DNA of 64,000 nt from Vibrio cidicii (GTDB lineage Bacteria; Pseudomonadota; Gammaproteobacteria; Enterobacterales; Vibrionaceae). Shown here piece after piece: positions 52,508 to 64,000 of this stretch. The first letter of the stretch is position 1, and each line of letters opens with the position of its first letter. The notes beneath the pieces were generated by a model. That model saw nothing but the letters and a program-made list of their open reading frames with translations. It had not been told where the DNA came from and searched no databases. The stretch covers positions 2,418,001 to 2,482,000 of the forward strand of contig NZ_CP046804.1 in the NCBI RefSeq assembly GCF_009763805.1, read 5' to 3'. A program made the position numbers and the translations under genes.

Positions 52508-53380
52508 ATGATTAAGAAATGCCTCTTTCCTGCCGCTGGTTATGGCACACGCTTTTTACCAGCGACTAAATCCATGCCAAAAGAGATGATGCCTGTGGTG
52601 AATAAACCGCTGATTGAATATGGTGTTGATGAAGCCATTCAGGCGGGAATGACTGGGATGTGTATCGTCACTGGTCGCGGTAAGCACTCGATCATGGATC
52701 ACTTCGATAAAAACTACGAGCTAGAGCATCAAATCAGCGGCACTAATAAAGAGGTTTTGCTTGATGACGTGCGAGCACTGATCGACGCGGCCAACTTCAC
52801 CTATATCCGCCAACGAGAAATGAAAGGCTTAGGCCATGCGATTCTCACCGGGCGTGAGCTTGTCGGTGACCAACCTTTTGCCGTGGTGCTGGCCGATGAC
52901 TTGTGTGTCAACCAAGAACAAGGCGTGCTGGCACAAATGGTCGCGCTATTTAAACAGTTCCGCTGCTCAATCGTCGCCGTGCAAGAAGTTCCAGAGAACG
53001 AAACACACAAATACGGCGTGATCGCTGGCGAAATGATTAAAGATGATCTATTTCGTGTGGACAACATGGTTGAAAAACCAGAACCCGGAACCGCGCCAAG
53101 TAATTTGGCGATCATTGGCCGCTATATTCTCACTCCCGACATTTTCGATTTGATCGAACAGACAGAGCCCGGCAAAGGCGGCGAAATCCAGATCACCGAC
53201 GCACTCTTAAAGCAAGCCAAATCGGGCTGCGTATTGGCATACAAGTTCAAAGGACGCCGTTTTGATTGCGGCAGTGTCGAAGGCTACATTGAGGCCACCA
53301 ACTACTGCTACCAGAACCTTTACTTGAAAGATGAGAAGAAATCGGAACTCGGCAAACAGTCGACTAAACGCCAGCGCTAA
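52508..53380 (+). CDS. galU: UTP-glucose-1-phosphate uridylyltransferase
   Basis: A 290-residue nucleotidyltransferase that makes UDP-glucose for capsule, LPS core and trehalose synthesis. The N-terminal GalU signature FPAAGYGTRFLPATKSMPKE contains the nucleotide loop, and later pieces such as DDVRALIDAANFTYIRQ and GRRFDCGSVEGYIEA are typical. I start at ATG 52508 (MIKKCLF), ten bases after AAGGA; the codon before it is TTG and an unlikely start. It is followed by a hairpin terminator and uvrA. Confidence 0.96.
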   Translation: MIKKCLFPAAGYGTRFLPATKSMPKEMMPVVNKPLIEYGVDEAIQAGMTGMCIVTGRGKHSIMDHFDKNYELEHQISGTNKEVLLDDVRALIDAANFTYIRQREMKGLGHAILTGRELVGDQPFAVVLADDLCVNQEQGVLAQMVALFKQFRCSIVAVQEVPENETHKYGVIAGEMIKDDLFRVDNMVEKPEPGTAPSNLAIIGRYILTPDIFDLIEQTEPGKGGEIQITDALLKQAKSGCVLAYKFKGRRFDCGSVEGYIEATNYCYQNLYLKDEKKSELGKQSTKRQR

Positions 53381-53410
53381 AGCGCCATTTGATCGCTTCT
53401 ATCTATTGTG

Positions 53411-53437
53411 ACGGCGCGGTTGAACTGCGCCGTTTTT
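53411..53437 (+). terminator. Terminator after galU
   Basis: A 7-bp GC-rich stem (ACGGCGC at 53411-53417 with GCGCCGT at 53427-53433) runs into five T. Confidence 0.75.
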
Positions 53438-53439
53438 AA

Positions 53440-53455
53440 CTGTTTTTTTATCCAG
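53440..53455. promoter_or_regulatory. Possible LexA (SOS) box upstream of uvrA
   Basis: CTGT, eight bases and CCAG give the 16-base LexA geometry with a perfect left half and one mismatch (ACAG expected) on the right. It is 68 bases before uvrA, which is LexA-controlled in many gammaproteobacteria. Confidence 0.45.
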
Positions 53456-53522
53456 TATTTTATTGCACATTTCTCACACTATGTAATACTTGCTCCACTT
53501 GGTATTTCACAGAGCATTGAAG

Positions 53523-56345
53523 ATGGACAAGATAGAAGTTCGCGGAGCACGTACTCATAACCTAAAAAATATCAATCTCACCATTCCCCGAGACAAACTG
53601 ATCGTCATTACGGGCTTATCCGGCTCAGGTAAGTCGTCCCTTGCCTTCGATACTCTCTACGCCGAAGGGCAACGGCGTTATGTAGAATCACTCTCGGCTT
53701 ACGCGCGCCAGTTCTTATCTCTGATGGAAAAGCCGGATGTGGACCACATAGAAGGGCTTTCGCCAGCGATCTCCATCGAGCAGAAATCCACCTCACATAA
53801 CCCTCGTTCTACCGTCGGTACCATTACCGAAGTGTATGATTACCTGCGTCTGTTGTACGCACGGGTCGGCGAACCGCGCTGCCCTGAGCACAAAGTGCCG
53901 CTGGCAGCGCAGACCGTGAGCCAAATGGTCGACAAAGTGCTGGAGATGCCCGAGGGCAGCAAAATGATGTTGCTGGCGCCGATCGTCAAAGAGCGCAAAG
54001 GCGAGCACGTTAAAACGCTGGAAAACCTCGCCGCGCAAGGCTTTATTCGTGCTCGTATCGATGGCGAGACGTGCGACCTGTCCGATCCACCGACACTCGA
54101 ATTACACAAAAAACATACCATTGAAGTGATCGTTGATCGCTTTAAAGTGCGCGCCGATCTGCAACAGCGTCTGGCAGAATCGTTTGAAACGGCACTAGAG
54201 CTCTCCGGTGGCATTGTGGTTGTGGCACCCATGGAAGGTGAAGGCGAAGAGATCGTCTTTTCGGCCAACTTTGCCTGTCCGCACTGTGGTTACAGCATGC
54301 AAGAGCTAGAGCCTCGCCTGTTCTCTTTTAACAACCCCGCTGGCGCCTGTGGCACTTGTGACGGTTTGGGCGTGCAGCAATATTTTGATCCAGACCGAGT
54401 GATCCAAGATGCCAATCTCAGTTTGGCACAAGGTGCGATTCGCGGCTGGGATCAAAAAAACTATTACTACTATCAAATGCTCACTTCGCTGGCTGATCAT
54501 TATGGTTTTGATCTGCATGTGCCGTTCAACACTTTGTCGAAAAAGATCCAAGAGATCATTCTCAAAGGTTCGGGCCGTGCTGAAGTGGAGTTCAAATACA
54601 TCAATGACCGCGGTGATATTCGCGTTAAACGTCATCCGTTTGAAGGCATTCTCAATACTCTGGAGAGACGCTACCGCGACACCGAATCCAACTCGGTGCG
54701 CGAAGAGTTAGTTAAATACATTTCGACCAAGCCATGTGCCAGTTGTGGCGGTACTCGCTTGCGTTTAGAAGCGCGCAACGTGTTCATCAACGACACCACC
54801 TTGCCGCAGATTGTCGAACTCAGCATCGCCGAGGCATTGGCCTTTTTTGCCAATCTCAAGCTTGAAGGGCAACGCGCGCAGATCGCAGAAAAAGTGATGA
54901 AGGAGATCAACGACCGCTTACAGTTTTTGGTCAATGTTGGCCTCAATTATCTCAACCTGTCGCGCAGCGCAGAAACCCTCTCAGGCGGTGAGGCGCAGCG
55001 CATCCGCTTAGCAAGTCAAATTGGTGCAGGTTTGGTGGGGGTGATGTATGTGCTCGATGAACCCTCCATCGGTCTGCATCAGCGCGACAACGAACGGCTG
55101 CTGAAAACGCTCAATCACCTGCGCGACTTAGGTAACACTGTCTTAGTGGTTGAACACGATGAGGATGCGATCCGCATGGCCGATTACGTGATTGATATCG
55201 GCCCGGGTGCCGGGGTGCACGGCGGACAGATCGTCGCTGAAGGCAGTGTTGACGAGATCATCGCCAATCCGGATTCACTTACGGGTCAATACCTGAGCGG
55301 CGTGAAAGAAATTGCTGTACCACGTGAGCGCACCCCGTACGATGCGAGCAAAACCGTCGAGTTGATCGGCGCGAGTGGCAACAACCTGAAAAACGTCAAC
55401 CTCTCGGTGCCCGTGGGTTTGTTTAGCTGCATCACCGGCGTATCCGGTTCTGGCAAATCCACACTGATCAACGACACCTTCTTTAAAATCGCCCACACCG
55501 CGCTCAATGGCGCCACCACTGCTCAACCCGCGCCGTACAAAAGCATTAAAGGGCTGGAGCATTTTGATAAGGTGATTGATATCGACCAGAGCCCGATTGG
55601 TCGCACGCCGCGCTCAAACCCGGCCACCTATACAGGCATTTTTACCCCGATCCGCGAGCTGTTCTCGGGCACGCAAGAGTCTCGTTCACGGGGTTACAAG
55701 CCCGGGCGCTTTAGTTTCAACGTGCGGGGCGGTCGCTGTGAAGCCTGTCAGGGCGATGGCGTGATCAAAGTCGAGATGCACTTTTTACCCGATGTGTACG
55801 TGCCGTGTGATGTGTGTAAAGGCAAGCGTTATAACCGCGAAACACTGGAAGTGCGCTATAAAGGCAAATCAATTGACGAAGTGTTGGAAATGACGGTCGA
55901 AGACGCACGCGAGTTCTTTGAACCCGTTCCGGTAATTGCGCGTAAATTGCAAACCTTGATGGATGTCGGCCTCTCCTACATTCGCCTTGGTCAAGCGGCG
56001 ACCACACTCTCCGGCGGTGAAGCGCAGCGGGTGAAACTGGCGCGCGAATTGTCCAAACGCGACACAGGTAAGACCTTGTATATTTTGGATGAACCGACCA
56101 CGGGTCTGCATTTTCACGATATCCAACAACTGCTCACGGTCCTGCATCGCCTGCGCGATCACGGCAATACGGTGGTGGTGATTGAGCACAACTTGGATGT
56201 GATTAAAACTGCTGACTGGATCATCGACCTTGGTCCTGAGGGTGGGCAAGGCGGCGGCGAGATCATTGCCCAAGGCACACCGGAAGATGTGGCCTTGGTC
56301 GAAGGTTCACACACTGCGCGCTTTCTTAAGCCTATGTTGAACTAG
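53523..56345 (+). CDS. uvrA: Excinuclease ABC subunit A
   Basis: A 940-residue DNA damage recognition ATPase of nucleotide excision repair, same length as E. coli UvrA. Two ABC cassettes are present: Walker [10 protein letters not shown] near residue 31 and GVSGSGKST near 640, each with an ABC signature ([12 protein letters not shown] and [12 protein letters not shown]). Zinc cysteines lie at CPHCGY/CGTCDG and CEAC/CDVC. I start at the ATG at 53523 ([14 protein letters not shown]); the frame extension to 53490 is not conserved. Intact frame. Confidence 0.98.
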   Translation: MDKIEVRGARTHNLKNINLTIPRDKLIVITGLSGSGKSSLAFDTLYAEGQRRYVESLSAYARQFLSLMEKPDVDHIEGLSPAISIEQKSTSHNPRSTVGTITEVYDYLRLLYARVGEPRCPEHKVPLAAQTVSQMVDKVLEMPEGSKMMLLAPIVKERKGEHVKTLENLAAQGFIRARIDGETCDLSDPPTLELHKKHTIEVIVDRFKVRADLQQRLAESFETALELSGGIVVVAPMEGEGEEIVFSANFACPHCGYSMQELEPRLFSFNNPAGACGTCDGLGVQQYFDPDRVIQDANLSLAQGAIRGWDQKNYYYYQMLTSLADHYGFDLHVPFNTLSKKIQEIILKGSGRAEVEFKYINDRGDIRVKRHPFEGILNTLERRYRDTESNSVREELVKYISTKPCASCGGTRLRLEARNVFINDTTLPQIVELSIAEALAFFANLKLEGQRAQIAEKVMKEINDRLQFLVNVGLNYLNLSRSAETLSGGEAQRIRLASQIGAGLVGVMYVLDEPSIGLHQRDNERLLKTLNHLRDLGNTVLVVEHDEDAIRMADYVIDIGPGAGVHGGQIVAEGSVDEIIANPDSLTGQYLSGVKEIAVPRERTPYDASKTVELIGASGNNLKNVNLSVPVGLFSCITGVSGSGKSTLINDTFFKIAHTALNGATTAQPAPYKSIKGLEHFDKVIDIDQSPIGRTPRSNPATYTGIFTPIRELFSGTQESRSRGYKPGRFSFNVRGGRCEACQGDGVIKVEMHFLPDVYVPCDVCKGKRYNRETLEVRYKGKSIDEVLEMTVEDAREFFEPVPVIARKLQTLMDVGLSYIRLGQAATTLSGGEAQRVKLARELSKRDTGKTLYILDEPTTGLHFHDIQQLLTVLHRLRDHGNTVVVIEHNLDVIKTADWIIDLGPEGGQGGGEIIAQGTPEDVALVEGSHTARFLKPMLN

Positions 56346-56362
56346 AAAAAACAGGTAAAGTG

Positions 56363-56394
56363 ATGAAACCAGCTGCGTGCTGGTTTCATTGTTT
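56363..56394 (+). terminator. Hairpin terminator after uvrA
   Basis: An 11-bp perfect stem (56363-56373 with 56379-56389, loop TGCGT) is followed by TGTTT. The T tail is weak. It lies inside the 5' end of the longer frame of the next gene, which supports the later start there. Confidence 0.6.
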
Positions 56395-56413
56395 ACAATT
56401 ACAGAAAACGTTT

Positions 56414-58186
56414 ATGGCAACCATACATGTAAGTGGAACTCAGCTCGACCAGCCACCCGCCCGTATTCCGTTGAACAGAAAGTTTCTCGCGGCGATGGCG
56501 GCCGTGTTTCTGGTGGCGATGCACTTTTTTATGCCCAATCCTGGTGGTTCTGGGTTGGCGCTGTCGTTTAATCCAACCACTTGGATAGCCTTTTCGGTCG
56601 CTTTCGGTATCGGCTGCTATCATCTCGCCGGCAATCAGGCGCTGCGCTATTCCAAGTTGACCATCGGCTTACTGGTCAGTTGCGTGATCCTCTCTATCCC
56701 GCTGTTTTATTCCACGACCAATTACGAACTCTCGCTCGGACGCATGCTGGGTTTGTGGGCGGGGATGGCGTTTTTTATCCTGCTGCAACAGTTCAGCTTT
56801 AGTAATAAACACAAGCAGAGACTGCTGTGGCTGGTGGTGCTGGCGGTGGTGATTGAAGCCTGTCTGGGTTATTACCAATATCTGTGGCTTAAAGCGGACA
56901 ACTGGATGGGCTACGACACGCTCTCCAATCGTCCTTACGGCATCTTCCAGCAACCGAACGTGATGGCCAGCTTTCTTGCGACAGGGTTGGTGATCTCGGG
57001 CTATTTGCTGGCAAGACAGCCACACAAATACAACAAGCATTTGAGCGAAATCACCTTGCTCTACCTTGTGCCGCTCTTCACCGTGCCACTGATTGTGGTG
57101 CTGGCATCTCGCACTGGTTGGTTAGCGGCGTTATTGGGCGTGTTACTGCTGCTCCCTTACCTCTACCGCTTTGGCACAAAAATTCGCTTTTGGGGTTGGC
57201 TCATCGCTGTCATTGCTGGGTTGGTGTTGGCCAGTGCCATGCTCAATAACGTCAATCCCGATGGTGACAGCCTCGCTGCACGCAAAGCCAATCTCGACTC
57301 AGCGCGCGAATACACCTTCCCTCAGACACTGGATATGCTGATAGAAAAACCGTTTACTGGTTACGGCTACGGCAACTTTGAATCCGCTTACACCTTGTAT
57401 ACTGCAAGGCAGCACTTGCTTAATCACAATTATCCCGCTGGCTTACCAGCCATGGATCATCCGCACAATGAGCTGCTTTATTGGGGGGTAGAGGGGGGAA
57501 TCATCCCGCTGATTGGGATCTTGCTGGCGGCCTTGTTAGTGCTTAACCGCATTATGAACACCAAGAAAGGCACCCGTTTGGCGGTGTTCGCGCTGTTTGT
57601 GCCCATTGTGCTGCACAGTCAACTGGAGTATCCCTTCTACCATTCAGCGGTACACTGGCTGACCTTCATCATTTTGCTGTACTGGATTGATCAGCGCGCG
57701 ACACGGATGAAGTCTGTCTCTTTTAGTGTTATCAGCAAAACCATCTTACGCGTGATAAGCTTGGTGGTGCCTATCCTCACGGCGTTTTATATGTTGAGTG
57801 CTCTGCACACCAACTATGTCCTGACCAAATTTGAAACCACACGACCACTTGACCCAGATCGCCTCAAGCAAGTGACCAATCCTGTGGTGTGGAAAGATCG
57901 CTTCGATTGGGATGTCTACAGCACCTATCTCAACATTGGCTTAGCCACTCAAGATGCGGCGTTAATCCAACCATATATAGACTGGTCGCTGGAGATCATC
58001 CAGAGCAAGCCGCGCCCGGCATTTTACTCTAATCTGATCCTCGCTTACCAAGGCTTGGGGGATCTTAGTAAGGCCGAACAAGTGCGCGCCGAAGCGGAGT
58101 TTCTCTTTCCCAAGCACGACTTTACTCAAGTGCAGTATCAACCGCCCTCGAGTGCACGCTCGGCCACGGTTTCTGCGGGCCAATAA
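56414..58186 (+). CDS. PglL/Wzy-type O-oligosaccharyltransferase
   Basis: A 590-residue inner-membrane protein with about 11 helices and a large periplasmic loop containing the Wzy_C motif (EKPFTGYGYGNFESAY and MDHPHNELLYWGVEGG), followed by a C-terminal helical periplasmic domain. This is the PglL/PilO O-oligosaccharyltransferase type, which moves lipid-linked glycans to serine or threonine of secreted proteins such as pilins; O-antigen ligase is the alternative. The ATG at 56414 (MATIHVSGTQ) was preferred because an earlier start would run through the uvrA hairpin. Vibrio cholerae has a PglL-like enzyme of this kind. MSHA pilins encoded nearby are possible acceptors; this is speculation. 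Confidence 0.8.
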   Translation: MATIHVSGTQLDQPPARIPLNRKFLAAMAAVFLVAMHFFMPNPGGSGLALSFNPTTWIAFSVAFGIGCYHLAGNQALRYSKLTIGLLVSCVILSIPLFYSTTNYELSLGRMLGLWAGMAFFILLQQFSFSNKHKQRLLWLVVLAVVIEACLGYYQYLWLKADNWMGYDTLSNRPYGIFQQPNVMASFLATGLVISGYLLARQPHKYNKHLSEITLLYLVPLFTVPLIVVLASRTGWLAALLGVLLLLPYLYRFGTKIRFWGWLIAVIAGLVLASAMLNNVNPDGDSLAARKANLDSAREYTFPQTLDMLIEKPFTGYGYGNFESAYTLYTARQHLLNHNYPAGLPAMDHPHNELLYWGVEGGIIPLIGILLAALLVLNRIMNTKKGTRLAVFALFVPIVLHSQLEYPFYHSAVHWLTFIILLYWIDQRATRMKSVSFSVISKTILRVISLVVPILTAFYMLSALHTNYVLTKFETTRPLDPDRLKQVTNPVVWKDRFDWDVYSTYLNIGLATQDAALIQPYIDWSLEIIQSKPRPAFYSNLILAYQGLGDLSKAEQVRAEAEFLFPKHDFTQVQYQPPSSARSATVSAGQ

Positions 58187-58193
58187 AGGCATC

Positions 58194-58223
58194 AAGCGAA
58201 GCGCATCCACGCTTCGCTTTTTT
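58194..58223 (+). terminator. Terminator after the O-oligosaccharyltransferase gene
   Basis: A 10-bp stem (AAGCGAAGCG at 58194-58203 with 58210-58219) is followed by T. It lies between convergent genes. Confidence 0.85.
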
Positions 58224-58244
58224 ATTTAGAGCACTCGAGCGTTG

Positions 58245-59366
58245 TTACAGCGCCAACGACTCTTCTAATGCGCGAAGGCAGAGTGCAACGTTTTCTTCTC
58301 GTGCTCCATAGCCCATCAAGCCAATGCGCCATGCTTTGCCCGCCAGCGCCCCTAAACCTGCGCCGATTTCTAAGTTATAGGTTTCGAGCAGATGCGAGCG
58401 TACTTTCGCTTCATCAATGCCTTCCGGTACGTAGATGGCGTTGAGCTGCGGCAGGCGGTGAGCTTCATCTACGACAAAGCGAAAGCCGAGTTTCTCCAGC
58501 CCGGATTTCAGTTTGTCGTGCATCGCTCTGTGCCTTGCCCACGCATTCTCCAGCCCTTCATTTTTCAGCATCAGTAGCGCTTCATGCAGTGAATAGAGAC
58601 TATTGACTGGCGCGGTGTGGTGATAGCTGCGTTTGCCTGCGCCGCTCCAATAGCCGAGTACTAAGCTTTGATCCAAAAACCAGCTTTGAATCGGCGTGGT
58701 GCGCGCCTGAATTTTTTCAATCGCGGCTTTTGAGAAGGTTAATGGCGACAATCCCGGTACGCAAGAGAGGCACTTCTGACTGCCAGAATAGACCGCATCC
58801 AACTGCCACTCATCCACTTTGAGCGGCACGCCACCGAGTGACGTCACGGTATCGGCAATGGTTAACAGCCCATGCGCTTTGGCTAGTTTACCGAGCGCCT
58901 CGGCATCGCTCATCGCACCGGTTGAGGTTTCAGCGTGTACAAAGGCGAGGATCTTGCTGTCTGGATGCTCCGTAAGCGCTTGTTCTACCTTCTCAACTGA
59001 AACGGGGCAGCCCCATTCATCGTCCACCAGCACCACTTCACCACCAGCACGAATCACGTTTTCCCGCATCCGCTCACCAAACACGCCATTACGACACACA
59101 ATCACTTTATCGCCGGGCTCAATCAGGTTGACGAAGCAGGCTTCCATACCCGCACTGCCGGGCGCCGATACCGCAATGGTGAACTCATTTTCCGTTTGGA
59201 AAGCGTATTTGAGCAGTTGTTTTAGCTCGTCCATCATGGCGATAAAAAGTGGGTCTAAGTGGCCGACCGTCGGGCGACTTAACGCCTGCAACACCTGCGG
59301 AGAGATGTCCGATGGCCCAGGCCCCATAAGAATTCGACGTGGTGGATGAAAACTTTGTATCGTCAT
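58245..59366 (-). CDS. Class V aminotransferase (alanine-glyoxylate / serine-pyruvate type)
   Basis: A 373-residue PLP-dependent aminotransferase of class V. The PLP lysine is Lys198 in SGSQKCLS, Asp172 in the ADTVTSLGG motif holds the pyridine nitrogen, and the start reads RRILMGPGPSD, typical of the AGXT branch. Such enzymes use alanine or serine with glyoxylate or pyruvate; the true pair here is not known. It is divergent from lysC, the same neighbours as in V. cholerae. The gene is followed by a terminator shared with the oligosaccharyltransferase gene. Confidence 0.9.
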   Translation of the reverse strand: MTIQSFHPPRRILMGPGPSDISPQVLQALSRPTVGHLDPLFIAMMDELKQLLKYAFQTENEFTIAVSAPGSAGMEACFVNLIEPGDKVIVCRNGVFGERMRENVIRAGGEVVLVDDEWGCPVSVEKVEQALTEHPDSKILAFVHAETSTGAMSDAEALGKLAKAHGLLTIADTVTSLGGVPLKVDEWQLDAVYSGSQKCLSCVPGLSPLTFSKAAIEKIQARTTPIQSWFLDQSLVLGYWSGAGKRSYHHTAPVNSLYSLHEALLMLKNEGLENAWARHRAMHDKLKSGLEKLGFRFVVDEAHRLPQLNAIYVPEGIDEAKVRSHLLETYNLEIGAGLGALAGKAWRIGLMGYGAREENVALCLRALEESLAL

Positions 59367-59539
59367 AGCGGCTCCTTGCTAAGCGTGAAAGGGTTGTTAT
59401 GGACTTAGATTAGTATTGAAAGCTGAGCTTTCCACACTAAAGCAATATTTCCGCCACGGCAATTAGCCGACCGTCTTACAGGTCTAACCAGTGTCACAGT
59501 TTTGTTAATAAAAACTTTCACTCCTGCCTGAAATAGCCG

Positions 59540-59568
59540 TTGACATTAAGTGGCGAAAAACGTTCAAT
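59540..59568 (+). promoter_or_regulatory. lysC promoter
   Basis: A perfect TTGACA (59540-59545) and TTCAAT (59563-59568) are 17 bases apart, a few bases before the riboswitch. Confidence 0.65.
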
Positions 59569-59577
59569 GTTTGAGCT

Positions 59578-59760
59578 TTATGCAGAAGAGGAGCACTGCC
59601 CAGGCAGGTGTTTCGTGGAGCCGCAACTCCGATACGAAATACTCAGGGGGAGCAGTGCCGAGGTAGATCAAGGTTGCTGGAATTGATCTGTCGGTTGACT
59701 TGGGTTGAGTCCCATCAACTGTCATCAGCACCGTCTGATGAAGAGCTTCTGAGGGACATT
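59578..59760 (+). ncRNA. Lysine riboswitch of lysC
   Basis: The leader matches the lysine riboswitch (L-box) closely: AGAAGAGGAGCACTGCCC at the 5' side, a GGAGCC arm, CTCAGGGGGAGCAGTGCCGAGG in the core and a closing GAAGAGCTTCTG that pairs with CAGAAG at 59583-59588. The fit to the E. coli lysC leader is evident by eye. No strong terminator follows: only a five-bp GTTGG/CCAAC hairpin (59829-59842) with T7 (59851-59857), just before the lysC ribosome site GGGAG. Control could therefore be translational, or a terminator could form by alternative pairing. Confidence 0.93.
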
Positions 59761-59878
59761 CTCTGATTATTCAAACTGACCTCTTTCAATTGCTCTATCC
59801 CCTTTCCTCACCAAAACAAACATCGGATGTTGGGTTACCAACGATAGTTATTTTTTTAGAAGTCGTGGGAGAAATGCC

Positions 59879-61235
59879 GTGAGCGCATTAAATGTAGCGA
59901 AATTTGGTGGAACCAGTGTGGCCAACTTTGAGGCGATGAGCCGCAGTGCCGCCGTGGTCGAAAACAATCCAGACACGCGTCTGGTAGTGAGCAGCGCCTG
60001 TTTCTGGGGTGACTAACTTATTGGTTGAACTGGCAAACGGTGTGCAAGCGCAAGAGCGACGCAACCAAATCCTCAGCCAACTGGCAGAGATCCACGATGC
60101 GATTCTCAATCAGTTGCAAGACGCCAGCGAAACTGCCGCCGAAGTGTACGCTCTGCTTGATACCGTGACCAGCTTAGCCGAAGCCGCTTCCATTCAAGCC
60201 AGCACCAAACTGACCGACCACTTGGTCGCCTGCGGTGAGCTGATGTCAACGCACATTCTCACTCAATTGATGAAAGAGCGTGGTTTGAATACGGTACGTT
60301 TTGATATCCGCGACGTACTACGCACCGACAGCAACTTTGGTCGCGCAGAACCAGATGTAACGCAAATTTCCCTTCTCGCCCAAGAAAAACTGTTGCCGCT
60401 GTGCCGTGATTTTATCGTCGTGACACAAGGCTTTATTGGCTCTGACCTTGATGGCAACACCACCACGCTTGGCCGTGGGGGAAGCGACTACAGCGCTGCG
60501 CTGATTGCTGAAGGATTAAAAGCGACGGGTCTTGAGATCTGGACCGACGTCCCGGGCATCTACACCACCGATCCGCGCATCGCGCCAAAAGCGGCGCCGA
60601 TCCCTGAAATCAGTTTTGCTGAAGCGTCAGAAATGGCGAACTTCGGCGCAAAGATCCTTCATCCTTCGACGCTGGTTCCTGCGCTGCGTCATGATATTCC
60701 CGTATTTGTCGGCTCGTCCAAAGAGCCTGAGAAAGGCGGCACTTGGATTCGTCATGAAGCACAGAGCTCGCCGCTGTTTCGTGCGTTAGCCCTGCGTTGC
60801 AACCAAACCATGGTGACGCTGCGTAGCGCTAAGATGTTCCACGCTTACGGTTTCCTCGCCAAAGTATTTGAAATTTTGGCAAAGCATAAGATTTCCGTTG
60901 ATCTGATCACCACTTCAGAAATCAGTGTTTCGCTTACTCTGGATAAAACCGACACCGCGGGCGGTGCACCAGAGTTGCCGCAAGCGGTTCGCAGCGAGCT
61001 TGAAGAGCTGTGCAGCGTGGAAGTCGAACACAATCTATGTTTGGTCGCCTTAATCGGCAACCACATGGAGACCAAAGGTTACGCTAAAGAGGTGTTTAGC
61101 ACACTGGGTGATTTCAATCTGCGCATGATCTGCTACGGAGCGAGCGATCACAACCTGTGTTTCCTCGTCGATGCGCACGACTCGAAGAAAGTGATTCAAA
61201 AGCTGCACCAAGATCTGTTTGAGACGCAGAATTAA
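59879..61235 (+). CDS. lysC: Lysine-sensitive aspartokinase III, apparent frameshift
   Basis: Aspartate kinase, the first step of lysine, threonine and methionine synthesis. The start is GTG at 59879 with GGGAG upstream; KFGGTSVA is at residues 8-15. A stop appears after SSACFWGD; removing one base in GTTTC at 60000-60004 gives SSACSGVTNLLVELANG and 451 residues (E. coli LysC 449). Two ACT domains end the protein (FLAKVFEILAKHKISVDLITTSE). The single-domain enzyme with a lysine riboswitch is the lysine-sensitive isozyme LysC. It converges on metH across a strong terminator. Confidence 0.95.
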
Positions 61236-61248
61236 TACTCACCAATGT

Positions 61249-61281
61249 AAAAATGGGTTGCCTCGTGGCAACCCATTTTTT
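61249..61281. terminator. Bidirectional terminator between lysC and metH
   Basis: A 14-bp stem (61249-61262 with 61267-61280, loop TCGT) begins with five A and ends with five T. Confidence 0.9.
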
Positions 61282-61299
61282 CGCTCGCAAGTGTGCGGT

Positions 61300-64000
<2,701 letters not shown>

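Noticed and set aside
59829..59857. Intrinsic terminator as riboswitch platform
   Set aside because: The stem is only five pairs. I mention it in the riboswitch entry but do not list it as a terminator.

Overview
The window is a stretch of chromosome from a gammaproteobacterium of the genus Vibrio. The complete MSHA type IV pilus locus, the order qstR-galU-uvrA beside ssb, the lysine riboswitch in front of lysC and the family lengths of the housekeeping proteins all fit Vibrio. I cannot name the species. I see no mobile elements, rRNA, tRNA or CRISPR arrays. The region is mostly core genome.

Layout. 1-8.9 kb: pepA (3' part), holC and valS, then a convergent yjgN-M48 peptidase pair, a small DUF2061 membrane protein, a GNAT acetyltransferase, an orphan GH2-type sugar-binding protein and rraB. 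9.4-14.0 kb: arginine and pyrimidine genes arcA, argF, pyrBI (with leader peptide and attenuator) and ridA; ARG-box-like sites precede arcA and argF. 14-23 kb: D-2-hydroxyacid dehydrogenase, rluA, rapA, a PIN-PhoH ATPase, a heptanucleotide tandem array, tldD and a nitrilase-family amidase. 23-31.7 kb: yhdP, rng, maf and mreDCB (envelope, RNA processing, cell shape). 31.8-50.7 kb: mshQ-P-O-D-C-A-B-F-G-E-N-M-L-K-J-I and csrD, all on the minus strand: an assembly module (secretin, ATPases, platform), a prepilin module (MshA/B/C/D/O/P), the large MshQ, and the CsrD RNA-decay regulator. 50.8-58.2 kb: ssb, divergent qstR, galU, uvrA and a PglL/Wzy-type O-oligosaccharyltransferase. 58.2-64 kb: class V aminotransferase, lysine riboswitch, lysC, and the 3' part of metH.

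The most striking observation is not a gene. Thirteen reading frames that should be intact are broken by single-base indels. Twelve are insertions and one is a deletion. All twelve insertions are the same event: a site that must originally read GTTC (GAAC on the other strand) reads GTTTC (GAAAC). The sites are in yjgN, rapA, maf, mshQ (two), mshP, mshC, mshF, mshE, mshI, lysC and metH, and ten of the twelve are followed by T. Removing one base at each restores proteins of the expected family length. The thirteenth, in rng, is a lost C in a C run and is of another class. Random mutation or ordinary homopolymer error should not be restricted to one tetranucleotide. GAAC/GTTC is the known target of Dnd-type DNA phosphorothioation in enteric bacteria, so a modification-dependent base-calling artefact is my favoured explanation. 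It would mean that this strain carries a DNA-modification system elsewhere in its genome. That is inference; the pattern itself is in the sequence.

I therefore annotate the broken genes as whole genes with apparent frameshifts, giving the span from the true start to the true stop.
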